Of a stretch of DNA of 64,000 bases, positions 1-11,520 are shown one piece after another. The stretch is from assembly GCA_028023455.1 (NCBI GenBank), contig JAQFVV010000050.1, forward strand, positions 3,226,626 through 3,290,625, read 5' to 3'. The notes beneath the pieces are model-generated. The model was given only the letters and a program-made list of their open reading frames with translations, had not been told where the DNA came from and made no database searches. The stretch's first letter is position 1. Every line of letters begins with the position of its first letter. Made by a program: the position numbers and the translations under genes. This stretch comes from Epiperipatus broadwayi (taxonomy: Eukaryota; Onychophora; Udeonychophora; Euonychophora; Peripatidae).

Positions 1-965
1 TCTTTTATCCCCATGTGCCATATGTAATGTTATCATCTGTTACTCATAGCCTAGTGCAAGACAGTTTGTTGATAAAAAGGAGAATAAAAGCAGAATTGAG
101 CTTTCTCATAAAACAGCTATAACAGAAATAGTGTTAAAGTTTGATTGACCATTGTCATCATCCATATTATGATTTTATTATAAAATCATAAGTAAACCGA
201 TTGGATTGAATTAATTATTTATTTTATGATAGACAGCATAATTTAGGCATATGCATAAAGTATTAATTGTAAAGATATGGAAAGATCCATTATTAATGCA
301 TAACTTTAATTATTATTTCAAATCATTTTATATTTATCATTTAAATTTCATATCATCAACTTTCATAATATTCAATCATCATTTGAGTGAGCAAGCAAAA
401 GAAGACAAAGTATAGTTAATTAATAGAATTATTTATTTCAATTTTGCCAAATATAGTTTAATCTTATTTTTATTTTACACTTATTCTTAGATTCAAACCC
501 CTTTATTTTAGTTAATGTGCATTTGAAGTAAAATGCCAAGAATTTTATTTTCATCCTATAATTTAGTGTAAATATTTATCAGTATGTTATTTCTCATAGA
601 CCTATCAACTTAGTTGATAGCTTAAGAGTGCTTAAAACAGGATGCCAAATGTAAAGCAAATCTTGTATTTTAGTGTCTGAAGTGTAGGATTATATTGCTT
701 CAGCACCATATGTGTATCAGAATTGACTGATAATTTAAACAATTTTGCAAGAACAATGTAAAGAGTTCATTTTAGGTATATTATTTTAGTATTTAAAATA
801 TGTGTTATCCATAAGTCTATCAGAATGCCTTGATAGCTGCAATGTGTTAGAACAGAAGATAAAAAGTTATCTTATGTTATCTGATATCATGTAAACTATT
901 TAACTATTGATGTTAAAGACATCTAGAACCTGTGCCTGTACAAATTATTAAAAAAATCAAATTTG
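1..965. other. AT-rich non-coding DNA, no gene seen
   Basis: No open frame with recognisable protein similarity, no RNA gene and no clear repeat boundary. The sequence is unstructured A+T-rich DNA of the kind that fills most of the window. Confidence 0.6.
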
Positions 966-1041
966 CCTTATGTCCTAGCTCCTCACTGATGAGAGCCATA
1001 GCTTGAAACTGGTCTGTGGATGGGGACCATCATAGATAAAA
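966..1041 (+). ncRNA. Hammerhead ribozyme-like motif (family 2), partly degraded
   Basis: A type I hammerhead core is visible: CTGATGA at 986-992, stem II GAGC/GCTT around a CATA loop (993-1004), GAAA at 1005-1008, a one-pair stem III (C, then TG, then G) and the cleavage triplet GTC at 1012-1014. The stem I strands CTCCTCA (979-985) and TGTGGA (after 1014) pair with one mismatch. The same core recurs at 43758 and, decayed, at 45385 and 36890 (minus). The family is known from Penelope-like elements and retrozymes. Self-cleavage of this copy is an inference, and the stem I mismatch weakens it. Confidence 0.6.
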
Positions 1042-2175
1042 TCTTCATGTATTTTCTCTTGTAGCAGTTATCATAAAAAATAAAATAATTAAGCTTGTTT
1101 AGAGCTAGTAGCAGGCTCTTTATATATTACATATTGGTAATACAAGCTATATAGGTCATGTGATATATGACTGATTTTTACTCTTAACTATTTTATAAAT
1201 AAATATTTTATTATTCAAATTTGTGTTCTGAATTCTTCTATGACATACATTCGTATTTCATATTTCCACACATGCACACATTTACTTATCTAATATGATA
1301 TGATTACACTTTTCAATTAATTTAATAATGAACATATCCATATATGATGATGTTGGTTTCCTTGATCCAAACACTGTCTGAAATATTGATTATTTGATGA
1401 TTTTCTGGAAATTTTATCATTTAGTTATTGTTTGGATGATGAATTGAAATCAAAATGTACCTGATTTCTTTCATTATCTAAGTACCATTATTTTTTATGG
1501 CATTAATTCCCTGAGATATTTAATTACTAATTTAGATTAAATATTCATTCAGTTAACTAGTTTAGATTATTGTATAATTAAAAGTTCAATAATGTTAGGT
1601 TTATTTTATGTTCAGTTTCAACTTGCTATACAGTATAGTAACTAAACAGTACATTTTATTTATTAATTTAATTTTCTAATATAGTAGAGGTTTTTCAATG
1701 CATGTGTTTGATAGGAGGAGGTGAAGTATAGATTATAACTTGTTAATTTAGATGGTAGAATTTTACCTATTTAATTCTTATTTATTTTAGAATTTAATAG
1801 ATGTTTTGTTCCTATTAATCATAATATTTCCTCCCACATCTAATTTACATTTTACACCTCATAGGTCTCTCTATCCCTCAGCTAAGGTAACACTTCATTT
1901 AAGAGCCTCATTAATAGTTTTAAGGTAAAATTAGATCAATAGTTTATTCTATGATTCATAGAATTGGCGCCCCCAGGTATTTGTGGTTAGGAAAGGTAGG
2001 AGAGGTGTTGGTGGTCGGTGATGAGGGGTTACAATATATATATATTATATTTAATGCTTTCACGGTTGTATAATGTAGATAAAATAATATTTTTGGGAAT
2101 AAACCATGTATTATTTTGCATTACAATCCGATATATATATATATGTATTATTTTGCATTACAATACGATATTATA
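1042..2175. other. AT-rich DNA with a short GC-richer patch
   Basis: No gene seen. A G-rich patch at about 1963-2033 interrupts the AT-rich sequence just upstream of the PLE remnant and may be part of that element, but I cannot assign it. Confidence 0.5.
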
Positions 2176-2184
2176 TATATATTA

Positions 2185-3240
2185 TCAAAAAATATTACTT
2201 TATACAAGCAATATGTTGATGATGTTTTTGTTTGTGGAAAGCCAAATGCTATTAATGATTTGTTTAAAGAATTAAATAATATAAAGGGCTTAAAATGGAT
2301 TAAAACAGATGAAAATTCAATGAGTGTTTAATTTTTAGATCTCAAGATAACTAGAAACAAAGATAAACTGGATTACTATATGACTTTTAAACCAATAGCA
2401 AAAATAGGATATATTCCACATGAATCAAAAGTACCAATGTCACAGAAAATGGCAGGTTTGAAGTCCTTTTTATTTAGAAATGATAACCTTTGTAAATGTG
2501 CATCAGATAAAAACAAAAATATTGACATTTATTTTAATGAATTGTTAAACATTGGATATAATTATGATTGTATTTATTATATTGTTAAAAATTTTAATTC
2601 TAAATATAAAAATAATAATAATAATGTTAATTCTTCTGATAAAAATTTTTGGATATCATTACCATATATTTCAAATCAACAGGCAAGTTTCATTAAAAAA
2701 ATTCATAAAGATATATGTGATATTGCATTTTATGCACCACCTACATTAAATAAATTAATAAATAATTCAAAAGATAAGACTTTAATGACAAATAAAAATT
2801 GTATCATTTACAAAAGGATGTGTAGATGTGGCAGTGGATATATAGGTAAACCGAGGCCACATTGGAAAAAAGAACAAAAGAGCACTTGTTATTATTAAAA
2901 AGGATTCAAAATACAAAGCAAAATTATAAAAATAATGATAATTTATCACCTTCTGTCTTTTATGACCATAATAAATCATGTATATATGGTTTTGATTTTA
3001 ATTATAGTAACATAAAAATATTGGAAACTGAAAGAAATAATAATAAAAGAAAAATTAAAGAAGCAATGTCAATATATAAATACAAGCAAAATTTAATTAA
3101 TAGGAAAACAGCAAATGTTAAGATCACAGAATTATGGCAAGGTTGATATCATGTAATTATGGGAAAGCTGACATTTTAAAAGTATGAAAAACTACAAAGA
3201 TAGTTGAAAGCGCTTCTAAGGGACGGTTATACATATATTT
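2185..3240 (+). pseudogene. Penelope-like retroelement remnant (RT C-terminus plus GIY-YIG)
   Basis: Broken 3' part of a PLE polyprotein. It starts just before the RT active-site motif YVDD (2208-2219), continues through a region reading FLDLKITR and YIPHES typical of the PLE RT thumb side, and reaches a GIY-YIG nuclease domain with IIYKRMCRCGSGYIGK near 2799-2850. Downstream are HWKK/RTKEH and a conserved tail containing FDHNKSC and KRKIKEAM. There is one in-frame TAA at 2329, and a frameshift in an A-run near 2866 separates the GIY-YIG motif from the C-terminal frame, which ends at 3146. The RT fingers are missing, so the copy is 5'-truncated. Function in the family: reverse transcription and target nicking. 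This copy is dead. Confidence 0.85.
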
Positions 3241-4133
3241 TTATAAACTTTCAAATACTGTATTTTATAATATTTATTTATAAATTTACATATATTATTT
3301 TGAAGAAATACAGACATTGATTTGTAATATTATGTATATATACAAATTAATTGCATGTATTTCCTTACGATGAAATACAGTATTTTTTAATTTGTTAAAA
3401 GCAGTAGTACATTAGAGACTGTGTTGGATCTCAACATCTAAGTCCATTTTTATAATATATAATATTATCAAGGTATTTAACCTGGTTTACATTATCAAGT
3501 TGATAATCAATAGAAGTTATAGGTTGTTGAGGATTTTTCTTCCATCACTGGTTGATAAGTAACTTGAATTTTTTGAACATTAATTAATTAACTGAGATTT
3601 TTAAAAGTTGCACCCAAAACATCAAGTCCACTCTGTAAATTATTTTCTAAACTAGAAAAAATATCATATTCATCAGCATAATGTATATTCCAGAATCCAA
3701 GAAGATGAAGCTCTTGTTTTTGCTTTTAACTGATTGAAATTTAAAATGTCACCATCGAACTTGGATCATATCTTGATCCCTCTCTGATAAAGTCACCTAT
3801 AAACAATTCCAAAGACTACCAAAGAAACATTGGAGTATTTTATGTTTAAATAATTTTAATAGGAGCCAATCTTTGAAATATGCAAAAATTAAATGGCATA
3901 TTCACTGAGTTCATTTATTACCTCCACTAAATTAATGTAATATTATATACTTATTTCATTCAAACATGCACCAAAATAGTTGAGAGCAATAATCCATTTC
4001 TTCTTGTACTTAATACAATTAACACTAACCACTAAAAAATAGTTTCTTTACTTTAAAATTTCTGAGTTTACTGCTGGAGTATAAATAATGATAAAATGGG
4101 AACAGATATTAATCTTCAAAATAATTTTAAATA
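3241..4133. other. AT-rich non-coding DNA
   Basis: No gene or repeat boundary identified. A short palindromic segment built around GAAATACAGTATTT-like sequence occurs near 3300-3390. Confidence 0.5.
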
Positions 4134-4375
4134 TTACTGATCTTTCACTAAAACATCTAAAATTCCAAGAATAAAAGATAATCTAGATTTGATCTTGAAT
4201 TTCTCACACAAAAATTGTTGTACATTAAGATTTTATAGAATCCAGATTAAACAATATTACTGATCTTTCACTGAAACATCTAAAATTCCAAGAATAAAAG
4301 ATAAATTAGATTTGATGTTGAATTTCTCATACAAGAATTGTTGTACATTAAGATTTTAAAAAATCCAGATTAAAG
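4134..4375. repeat. Two-copy tandem repeat, about 121 bp period
   Basis: The block starting ATTACTGATCTTTCACT occurs at about 4134 and again at about 4255. The two units stay aligned through ATCTAAAATTCCAAGAA and TTGTTGTACATTAAG to a shared ATCCAGATTAAA end. Differences are scattered substitutions. Confidence 0.85.
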
Positions 4376-5800
4376 AAAATTGCCATATTTCCAAACTATA
4401 TAATTCAGAAAGCATAGTTTAAAAGTAATTAGCATTATAATCTATATTTTAGATCTTTTACATCTATCAGAGATCGATATATATCTCTAATTAGACTGCC
4501 TCATTTATCCCCAGAAACTCTTGCCCCAATTTTAATTGTAAAATAATTCATTGATAGTTCTTTCTCACCCAAGGTTAAAACACCTTAATGAACTTAATAT
4601 GCCCTAACGGTTATTTTTAATGCTAGAAATACTCATATTCGAATACAAAAGATAAATAAAAAATTAAACATAAAATTAGAAATGATATATAAATAATTAA
4701 AGAATGAACATTCAGTTTTACAAATACAGAATTATATTATCACAATTAGGATGAAAGATGTATGATAATATGAGAAGTTCTATGTCATGATAAATGACTA
4801 GTAAAGAAAATGAAAACAGAAAAAAACACAAAAAACGGGGATAAATTATTGTTTGTATTAGACATCGTAAATTGTATTCACATTAAGAACTTAACATACA
4901 TGTATACCCATTAACTGTGTAGTTAGAAAAATGACAACATTATTCCAGACAATGATCCAATCACTGACCACTAAAAGATTATATGTACAATTTAAGTGTT
5001 TATTAACTTACATGATTTATTTTTTATTGTATTAAATTATTTATTTTAGGCTATCTTTTTAACTTCTGTTAAAAATAATTTTATTCTTAACTGTAAAATG
5101 AGAGATATTGAAGATCAAGTATTTATAAAATTAAATATTGATTTCGTTTAAATTAATAATCTACAAAAATACATTATTAATAACATTTATTTTATGAAAC
5201 AAGCTATTTATCATTACACAACGTTGATTTTCATTTCAAATAATTTATCAAGAAATATTAACAATAACGTCTATATTATTACTATTAATTTTTATATTAA
5301 TCTGATATTCATTAAAGCGTGTTTTCTAGATTTTATGCGGGAATTGATTATTTAACACAAATGAACTTTTACGGAGTCTTTGTTTCTTAGTGTAACAAAT
5401 TAAAGTCCATGCTATTTCACTATTGACATCTTATTTTAATGGAAGTGAGTTTTGATGAATATTTACCCATCAGTAAATATTTTGATCAACAATAACAAAA
5501 TAATAATTAAAAATATGAGTTTTAAATTAAAATTTTAAAAAATTATATGAATGACACGGCAGAAATAATTTTCACTTTAACCAACTAAGCATTCATAAAT
5601 AAATTAATATCAATTAATGAAGTTTTGCAAAAGTTCAATTTCTTTAATTAAAAACATATTTATTTCAAATTATTTTAGGATTATTTTACTCTTTTGAAAA
5701 AAATAAAAATACAAAATTATATACAAATAATTTTATTTGATTTGTAAAACCAATACAGAATGATACCAATAAATAAATAGATAAAAATAAATTTTTAAAA
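4376..5800. other. AT-rich non-coding DNA
   Basis: No supported gene, RNA or element across this stretch. Confidence 0.5.
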
Positions 5801-5801
5801 T

Positions 5802-5908
5802 TGTCAAGCGTTGGTGGCCGAGTGGTCAGCACAGCTGCCTCACAAGCAGTTGTCCCAGGTTTGCGGGTTCGCTTTTCGGCTGATGCTTTGACACATGAAA
5901 AAAAAAAT
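5802..5908 (+). mobile_element. tRNA-derived SINE (tRNA-Leu/Ser-like), copy 1
   Basis: Begins TGTCAAGCG. It has a box A-like segment TGGCCGAGTGGTC at 5815-5827 and a box B-like GGTTCGCTTTTC at 5866-5877, then GCTGATGCTTTGACAC and an A-run. Boxes A and B are RNA polymerase III promoter elements, and the long gap between them fits a class II (Leu/Ser) tRNA ancestor. Related copies lie at 21667-21767 (minus), 34413-34520 and 38027-38141. AAAATTGT on both sides may be a target-site duplication. Confidence 0.85.
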
Positions 5909-6436
5909 TGTTTGTTGAACAAATTTCTGTCTTTCATTATTTGCAAACTATGGCTTTAAATTTATTTTGGTGATACAAGTCTTATATTTCATTACTTTTA
6001 TGGATATACCTTTTACTTTTGCTATTAAGAAATATATATATATATATACTGAATTTTATTGTTCTAATTGTCATTTATTTTCTTCTTACATGTAAGTCTT
6101 TTAACGGATAGGTCATTTTCATCCTTCCTTTTTTTTAAAAAAAAAATATACACTAAACCAAATTAATCAATATATAATTTTAATTGGCATTTATTACGAC
6201 AACTAATTGTATACAATTAACCAATAATTCTGTGTAGTGTTAGGGAGTCTAAATTACTAGTAGTTGGCTTGCTTTCTGTTCATCTAAGATTATAAATAGA
6301 TTACAAAGACGATACTATATCAAAAGATTGCTAGTCATTAAGAAACAATAACATGAACAACATTGTTTGTTAATTCTATAAATTATAGTGTTGTGGCATT
6401 TGGTAATAAGAAATACCATTTAACATTATATTTTGA
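5909..6436. other. AT-rich non-coding DNA
   Basis: Contains short AT repeats and poly-A/T runs; nothing else recognised. Confidence 0.5.
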
Positions 6437-8820
6437 TTTAATGGCTGCAGAAAGGAATTTGCTATTAACTGGAAGAATAGCATTTGAATCCTCTTAGAGG
6501 CCTTAAAGGAACCGAGCAGGGTAAATTTCCTAAATGTCCACTCCATATGTTCTTGCAATTGTAGCTCTTATTACTACATGATGATTCATATAGTATACAA
6601 ACATAGATGGACTGATTACCAACATGCATTAACCAGTGTGATGAGTTTATTGACTTTTTACTTCTGCACTTAAGATCAACAAATGCCATGGTCTTTTTTC
6701 TCAGTTGCTAATAAGGCAGAATGAAGGTGTGTGTGTGTGAATGAAATTTTTTTTCTAATAAAAATTAATCATGACAGACAAATATGAATCATAACTTTTA
6801 TTCCCAGGAGGCTGTAAAGTCACCAGCTAAAGCAATGGTTGATGGCTGAAGGTGCTAAGAATCCCCTGATTGTGTATCCAGACCACATTTGATGACAACT
6901 TTTTATTTAGGTACTTACAACTGCAGATCACTTTCAAGTGAAGGAAAATTGCAAGAATTGAAGGAAGAACTATCTTATATTAAATGGGACATTATTTAAC
7001 TTTGTGAAGTTAAAAGAAAAGGTGAAGAGATAATTGATTTAGAAAGTGGGCATGTACTCTATTACAAAGGCATAAGTATTGGAAGTACAAGTGGAGTAGG
7101 ATTCATTATAAATAAAAAGTGGAAGAACAGTATTGTGGAGATTGATGGTGTATTGGACAGAGTGGCTAGATTAGTTACTGAACTTAATAGCAGATACCAA
7201 ATGCAGAGAATTCAGGTTTATGCCCAAACAAATTCTCATAGTGATGAAGTAGCAAAAGATTTTTATATGGATGTACAAAAAGTTTTTGATCAGAGTAAAG
7301 AACATTTTAAAATTGTTATGGGAGACTTTAATGCTAGAATTGGTAAAGAAATGAAAAATGAAAGTGTTGTAGATAATTTTGGTTATGGTAATAGAAATGA
7401 GAGAGGACATAGACTTGTGGAGTTTGCAGAAAAAGAAAAACTTTATATTATGAATTCATTTTTTGAGAAAAATGTTAAAAGGAAATGGACATGGAAGCAT
7501 CCAAATGAATGACAGCTGAATTGGATTGTAGTTTGATTAATAGAAACACATATTTCAAGATTGTAATGTTCTTAATAAATTCAACACAGGAATTGATCAT
7601 CAAAACTAGAGAGACAAAATATAGTAAGAATAACAATATTTACAGTTGATATTTCTAGTCTTCAAAAACATTGTAATCAAAAATTAGAACTTGCAAATTG
7701 GTTTCAAGTATTAGTAGATTTTGATCATGATTTAGATTTGAATGAAATTAATAAGAAAATTATTGATAAACTTGTAAAAACTACAACAAAGATAGCTGGT
7801 AGAACAAAGCAGCAATTGACCAATAAAATTTTTGCTGAGACTAGAGAATTAATGAAGAAAGAAGGAATATGAAAAAATATAAAAATGATGCATTAAAAAG
7901 ATCGAATATCTTGAATTTTGTAAAATGGTTCAAAAAATATAATTGTGAACTAGCAATGAAGGTTGTAAAAGAGAATACAAGTCTCAAGAGTTCAAAACAA
8001 CATTTGGGTATTGGTAAGAAACTTATATCTGTAATAAGAAAAAAAGGTGACATCATTAAATGGATAAAAGAATTCTATCAAGAGTTATATAGTTATAAAG
8101 AATAAGAACTTCCTACATCTTTTATATCTTAAGAAATTGCCCAGAATTTTAAACGAAAAAGTGAGATATGTGATTAAATCTGTAAAGAAAGGAAAAGCTG
8201 CAGGTAATGATGGCATTATAATTGATATATTAAAAGAAGTAGGTGATAAAATAGAAAATTTTTGGCAAAGTTATATACTAATACTCTAAATGATAAAATG
8301 TATCAAATGATTGGAAGAATGCAGTATTAATATTAATATTTAAAAAGGGTAATAAAGAAAATATGAGAAAATACAGACCTATCATTCTTTTATCAGTTTT
8401 ATACAAATTTTTTACCAGGGTAATTACAACTCGTCCACAGAGAATACTGGATTTCAGCCAATCAAAAAAACAAGTTGGATTTAAATGTGGTTTTAGTACA
8501 GTAGATCATATCTACGTATTGAGAGAAGTTATAGAAGGGACCAATGAATATGAGTTGCCATTATGCTTTGGATTTGTAGATTATAAAAAGGCATTTGATT
8601 CTGTAACAAATTCCTCAGTGATTAAAGCATTGAATCATCAAGATATAGACCAGAATATTGTTATATTCTAAAGAATATTTATAAAAATGCAACATCAACA
8701 ATTAGATTGCACAATGGTACTAGGAATGTTAACATTGGAAAGAATGTAAGACAGAGTGATTCTATATTTCCAAAACTTTTTATAGCAATGCTGCAACAAG
8801 TATTTTATGAATTGAAATAA
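6437..8820 (+). mobile_element. RTE-clade LINE, degraded copy 1 (5' region, endonuclease, part of RT)
   Basis: The 5' region starts ATGGCTGCAGAAAGG and matches the copy at 51030. From about 6912 an AP-like endonuclease is readable: TYNCRSL, KWDII, LCEVKRKGEE, GVGFIINKKW, IQVYAQT, the catalytic GDFNARIG (7321-7344), GYGNRNERG and WTWKHPNE. Several stops and a broken segment near 7510-7620 follow. RT signals start at about 8190 (KKGKAAGNDGI), then NMRKYRPIILLS, QVGFKCGFSTVDHI, motif A FGFVDYKKAFDSV (8569-8607) and a motif B region reading ATSTIRLHNGT to FPKLF (8689-8790). The copy stops before the catalytic DD motif, where PLE sequence begins. RTE elements encode target-primed reverse transcription; this copy cannot. 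Confidence 0.88.
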
Positions 8821-8822
8821 GA

Positions 8823-9720
8823 ATAGAAGGCTTAATAATTTTAATAATAATGCTGATATTCAAAAAAGTCAATTTGCTGCTGAATATGTAGAATTGGAGT
8901 ACAATCATGATTTTATTTAAAAAGGTGTATTTAATAATAATGTTTATAGTCATGATTTTGATGGTCAGAATCTTGTTAGTAAGGATAATGACTATATGTC
9001 TTTCCCATTTAAGTCTTCAATATATAATTTGGGCTATAAGAATAGTAATTTGTTAGATGGAATGAAGATTGCATGGAAGAAACGTTCTGATTTGAATTCA
9101 TTACTTAATGCTTCAAAGCAGTCTTGATAGTAGGTCTATTTCTGGTATTGTTTATAAGATTCCATGTAGTTGTGGTAAGTTTTATGTAGGCCAAAGTAAG
9201 TTTAGCCTTAATAAAAGAATTAACATTCATATAATTAGAGTTAAACATAGATATTTTAAATTAGCTTTATGTATTCATGAATTGAATACAGGTCATAGAA
9301 TATTGTTTAACAATACTTTGGTTATTTTTTATGAAAAGAATGAGTTAAGAAGAAGAATAAAGGAAACTTTGATGATAAAACTTCTTGAATCTGAGGCTAT
9401 CAATCTTATGAAGACTTCTTTTGATATTAAGGAAGATGGAGTTTGAAATGAATTCTGAGACAGTTTGTTTGTTTGTATATATATATATATATGTTAGTTC
9501 CTTTAGTTTGATTTTCACCTGAGAAGGTCTATTTGTAGTAGATGAAACCATGGTTGTGTAGGATTTTGGTAAAATTTTGGATTTAATCTAGTATTGTATT
9601 GTTTTATGGTTTTGCATTTTTATTTTTTACTAGTATAGTGTTAGGCAGTTTTGGTTATATATATATTGAATATTTGCCATGTTAATATAAACTATTCACA
9701 GATTATATGTGTGAGAGATG
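8823..9720 (+). pseudogene. Penelope-like element 3' part with GIY-YIG domain
   Basis: Two overlapping frames give a PLE C-terminus. The segment before the nuclease (8920-9120) includes FPFKSS and the block WKKRSDLNSLL. A frameshift near 9125 leads into GIVYKIPCSCGKFYVGQS (9147-9200), a GIY-YIG motif with the N-terminal CxC pair seen in PLEs, then HELNTGHRI and ETLMIKLLESEAINL, ending at 9446. The 5' part including the RT is absent. The element abuts RTE sequence at about 8820, consistent with insertion into, or replacement of, the RTE 3' end. A hammerhead-like motif lies about 290 bp downstream on the same strand, where the terminal repeat of a PLE would be expected. Confidence 0.85.
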
Positions 9721-9785
9721 GTGATCTGGACCAACTGATGACTGCTGGTTTAGCATGAAATATATATATATTGAGATTATGTATC
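9721..9785 (+). ncRNA. Hammerhead ribozyme motif (family 1), 3' of the PLE
   Basis: Core CTGATGA at 9735-9741, stem II CTGCT/AGCAT with loop GGTTT, and GAAA at 9757-9760. An AT-only stem III follows, expanded here to TATATATATA, with predicted cleavage after 9770. The proximal stem I is short in this copy (CAA 9732-9734 with TTG 9771-9773), and a distal TGATC/GATTA pairing is possible. This is the only family 1 copy sitting directly behind a PLE coding remnant, so it ties the repeat family to PLEs. Activity is uncertain because of the stem III and stem I changes. Confidence 0.65.
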
Positions 9786-10970
9786 TTTTTCATATGTGTG
9801 TGTGGTCATATGTATCGGTTGTATGAGATAGAGTATATAGTTGAAGTGAGCTTAAAAGTCTGTGTTCAAATCCCATATTATTTATATGTATTAATCTGAT
9901 TTCAGAACATGTTATATTTGCCTATTTAATGAGGTGCAGTTAAACTTCTTTGAATAAATAATTTCATTCTCTTTTGTCAAGTTGCAATCTGTAGTATCTA
10001 TATAAACATATTAAACTATATATAAAGGTGGATATCCATTTTATATGTATAAAAGAGGTTTCCATGACAACAGATTTAGATTGTTGATTGTTATTGATAT
10101 TGGTATTGTTTAGGTTTGGACTGTTTTCATCTATTTATATATATAGAGAGAATGTGATTAATTAAGGATCTATTTTTTAATGTACATTATTCGTGGGCTG
10201 ATGCAATTTTTTTCGAACAAAATTAATAATAGTAAATTAAACATTAGAATATTCTCAAAATAGTCTCTTCAAAAGCGATAATAATTTAAAAGCAAGATTA
10301 TTAATATTTTATTTTTAAACAAATAGTACTACAAAACAAAAAGAATATAAATAAAAATACTATATTCTAGATAGCAGAAGATGAATTCCTACTTAAGCGC
10401 TAAACGCTTATTATTATTTTAAAATAGATTTCTGATGTATTTTATTAATATGTTTAGGTCTTAGATTAACAGTAATCGATAGCGACTGTTTAGATACACA
10501 CATTATTTTGTATAAAGCCAAAAGAATGTTATGATCTCAGATCGCAAATTCTTTGGATGTGCAAACTCTATCCATATATTTACAGTCACTCTTTTTTTTT
10601 TTTCTATGTTTAAAAAAAAAAAAATTGTTGTTACTAGATTTTTTTTCATCTTCTGAACAATTACATACAATGAAATTAATTATTGACTTACTTTTCTTTA
10701 GGTCAAGTGGAATAACAATCTCCGATAATTAATTTTTAAACACGATCATTTTCTACACGCAACGATTAATATATGTGTGTTTATAAAATGTGTGTGTGTG
10801 TGTATATATCTGTAATATTTTCATCTTCATAATTGGAGGACAGCAAAATAATATTTTTTAAAAATTAAAATACTTTTTAAGGCAATTTTCGCACTTAACG
10901 TATTGGTAAAGATATATATTAAACACTAGTATAAGCTATAATAATATGAGTATAGTGAAAATAATTCGCA
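9786..10970. other. Family 1 tail, then AT-rich DNA
   Basis: The first ~110 bp continue family 1 downstream sequence (TCTTTTTCATATGTGTG onward to TTCAAATCC). The rest is AT-rich with a GT/AT microsatellite near 10785-10805, and no gene is recognised. Confidence 0.5.
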
Positions 10971-10974
10971 ATTA

Positions 10975-11520
10975 TACTTTGGATTTGTAGATTATAAAAA
11001 TACATTTGATTCTACAAACATTTTCACGGTAACTGACTTGAGATTATGTCATAGTCAAAAGAATATTAATCAAAATATAGCAGCAGTGATTAAATTACAT
11101 TGGGATACAAAGAGGACTAATATTGAGAAATGTACGGATAGGTAATTTTATATATAGAAAGCTTTTTACGGCAGTTTTACAAAAAGTGTAATATGAATTA
11201 AAATGGAAAGCTAAGGAAATAAATGATAAATGGATATTATTTTAAGTTAACTAGATTTTACAGATGACGTTATTATTTTGCAATGTTTCAGAGAATGTCG
11301 CAAAATTTATCAGATCAAAGTACGAAAGTACGACTTTATAAAGATACATGTCAAAACGATAAAATAATTATTAAGGGATTTATTCAGAAAAAAAAAAGAC
11401 TGACAATATAAACATCTTGGTTCAATTACTAAACAGATAGGAACATAATAGATTAAAGTTAATCCTAGAAAAAAACTTGGATAAAGTGTTTTAATAGAAA
11501 TAAGAGTATTAAAAAATATG
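10975..11520 (+). pseudogene. RTE LINE reverse transcriptase relic
   Basis: Short translated stretches match the RTE RT in the right order: FGFVDYKNTFDST (motif A, about 10979), RTNIEKCTDR with TKSVI near 11110-11190 (motif B region) and LDFTDDVIIL (motif C equivalent, 11250-11280). All are interrupted by stops and frameshifts. It covers a part of RT that is missing in the copy ending at 8820, but there is no evidence the two were once joined. Confidence 0.7.

Noticed and set aside
5802-5908. Functional tRNA gene
   Set aside because: The tRNA-like part has mismatched stems, is followed by a SINE body and A-tail, and recurs in diverged copies.
5686-5946. 86-codon minus-strand open frame
   Set aside because: It runs antisense through a tRNA-derived SINE; no domain.
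6437-11520. A single RTE split by the PLE, with its 3' part at 11 kb
   Set aside because: The 11 kb relic overlaps RT motif A, which is already present at 8.57 kb, so it is a separate copy.
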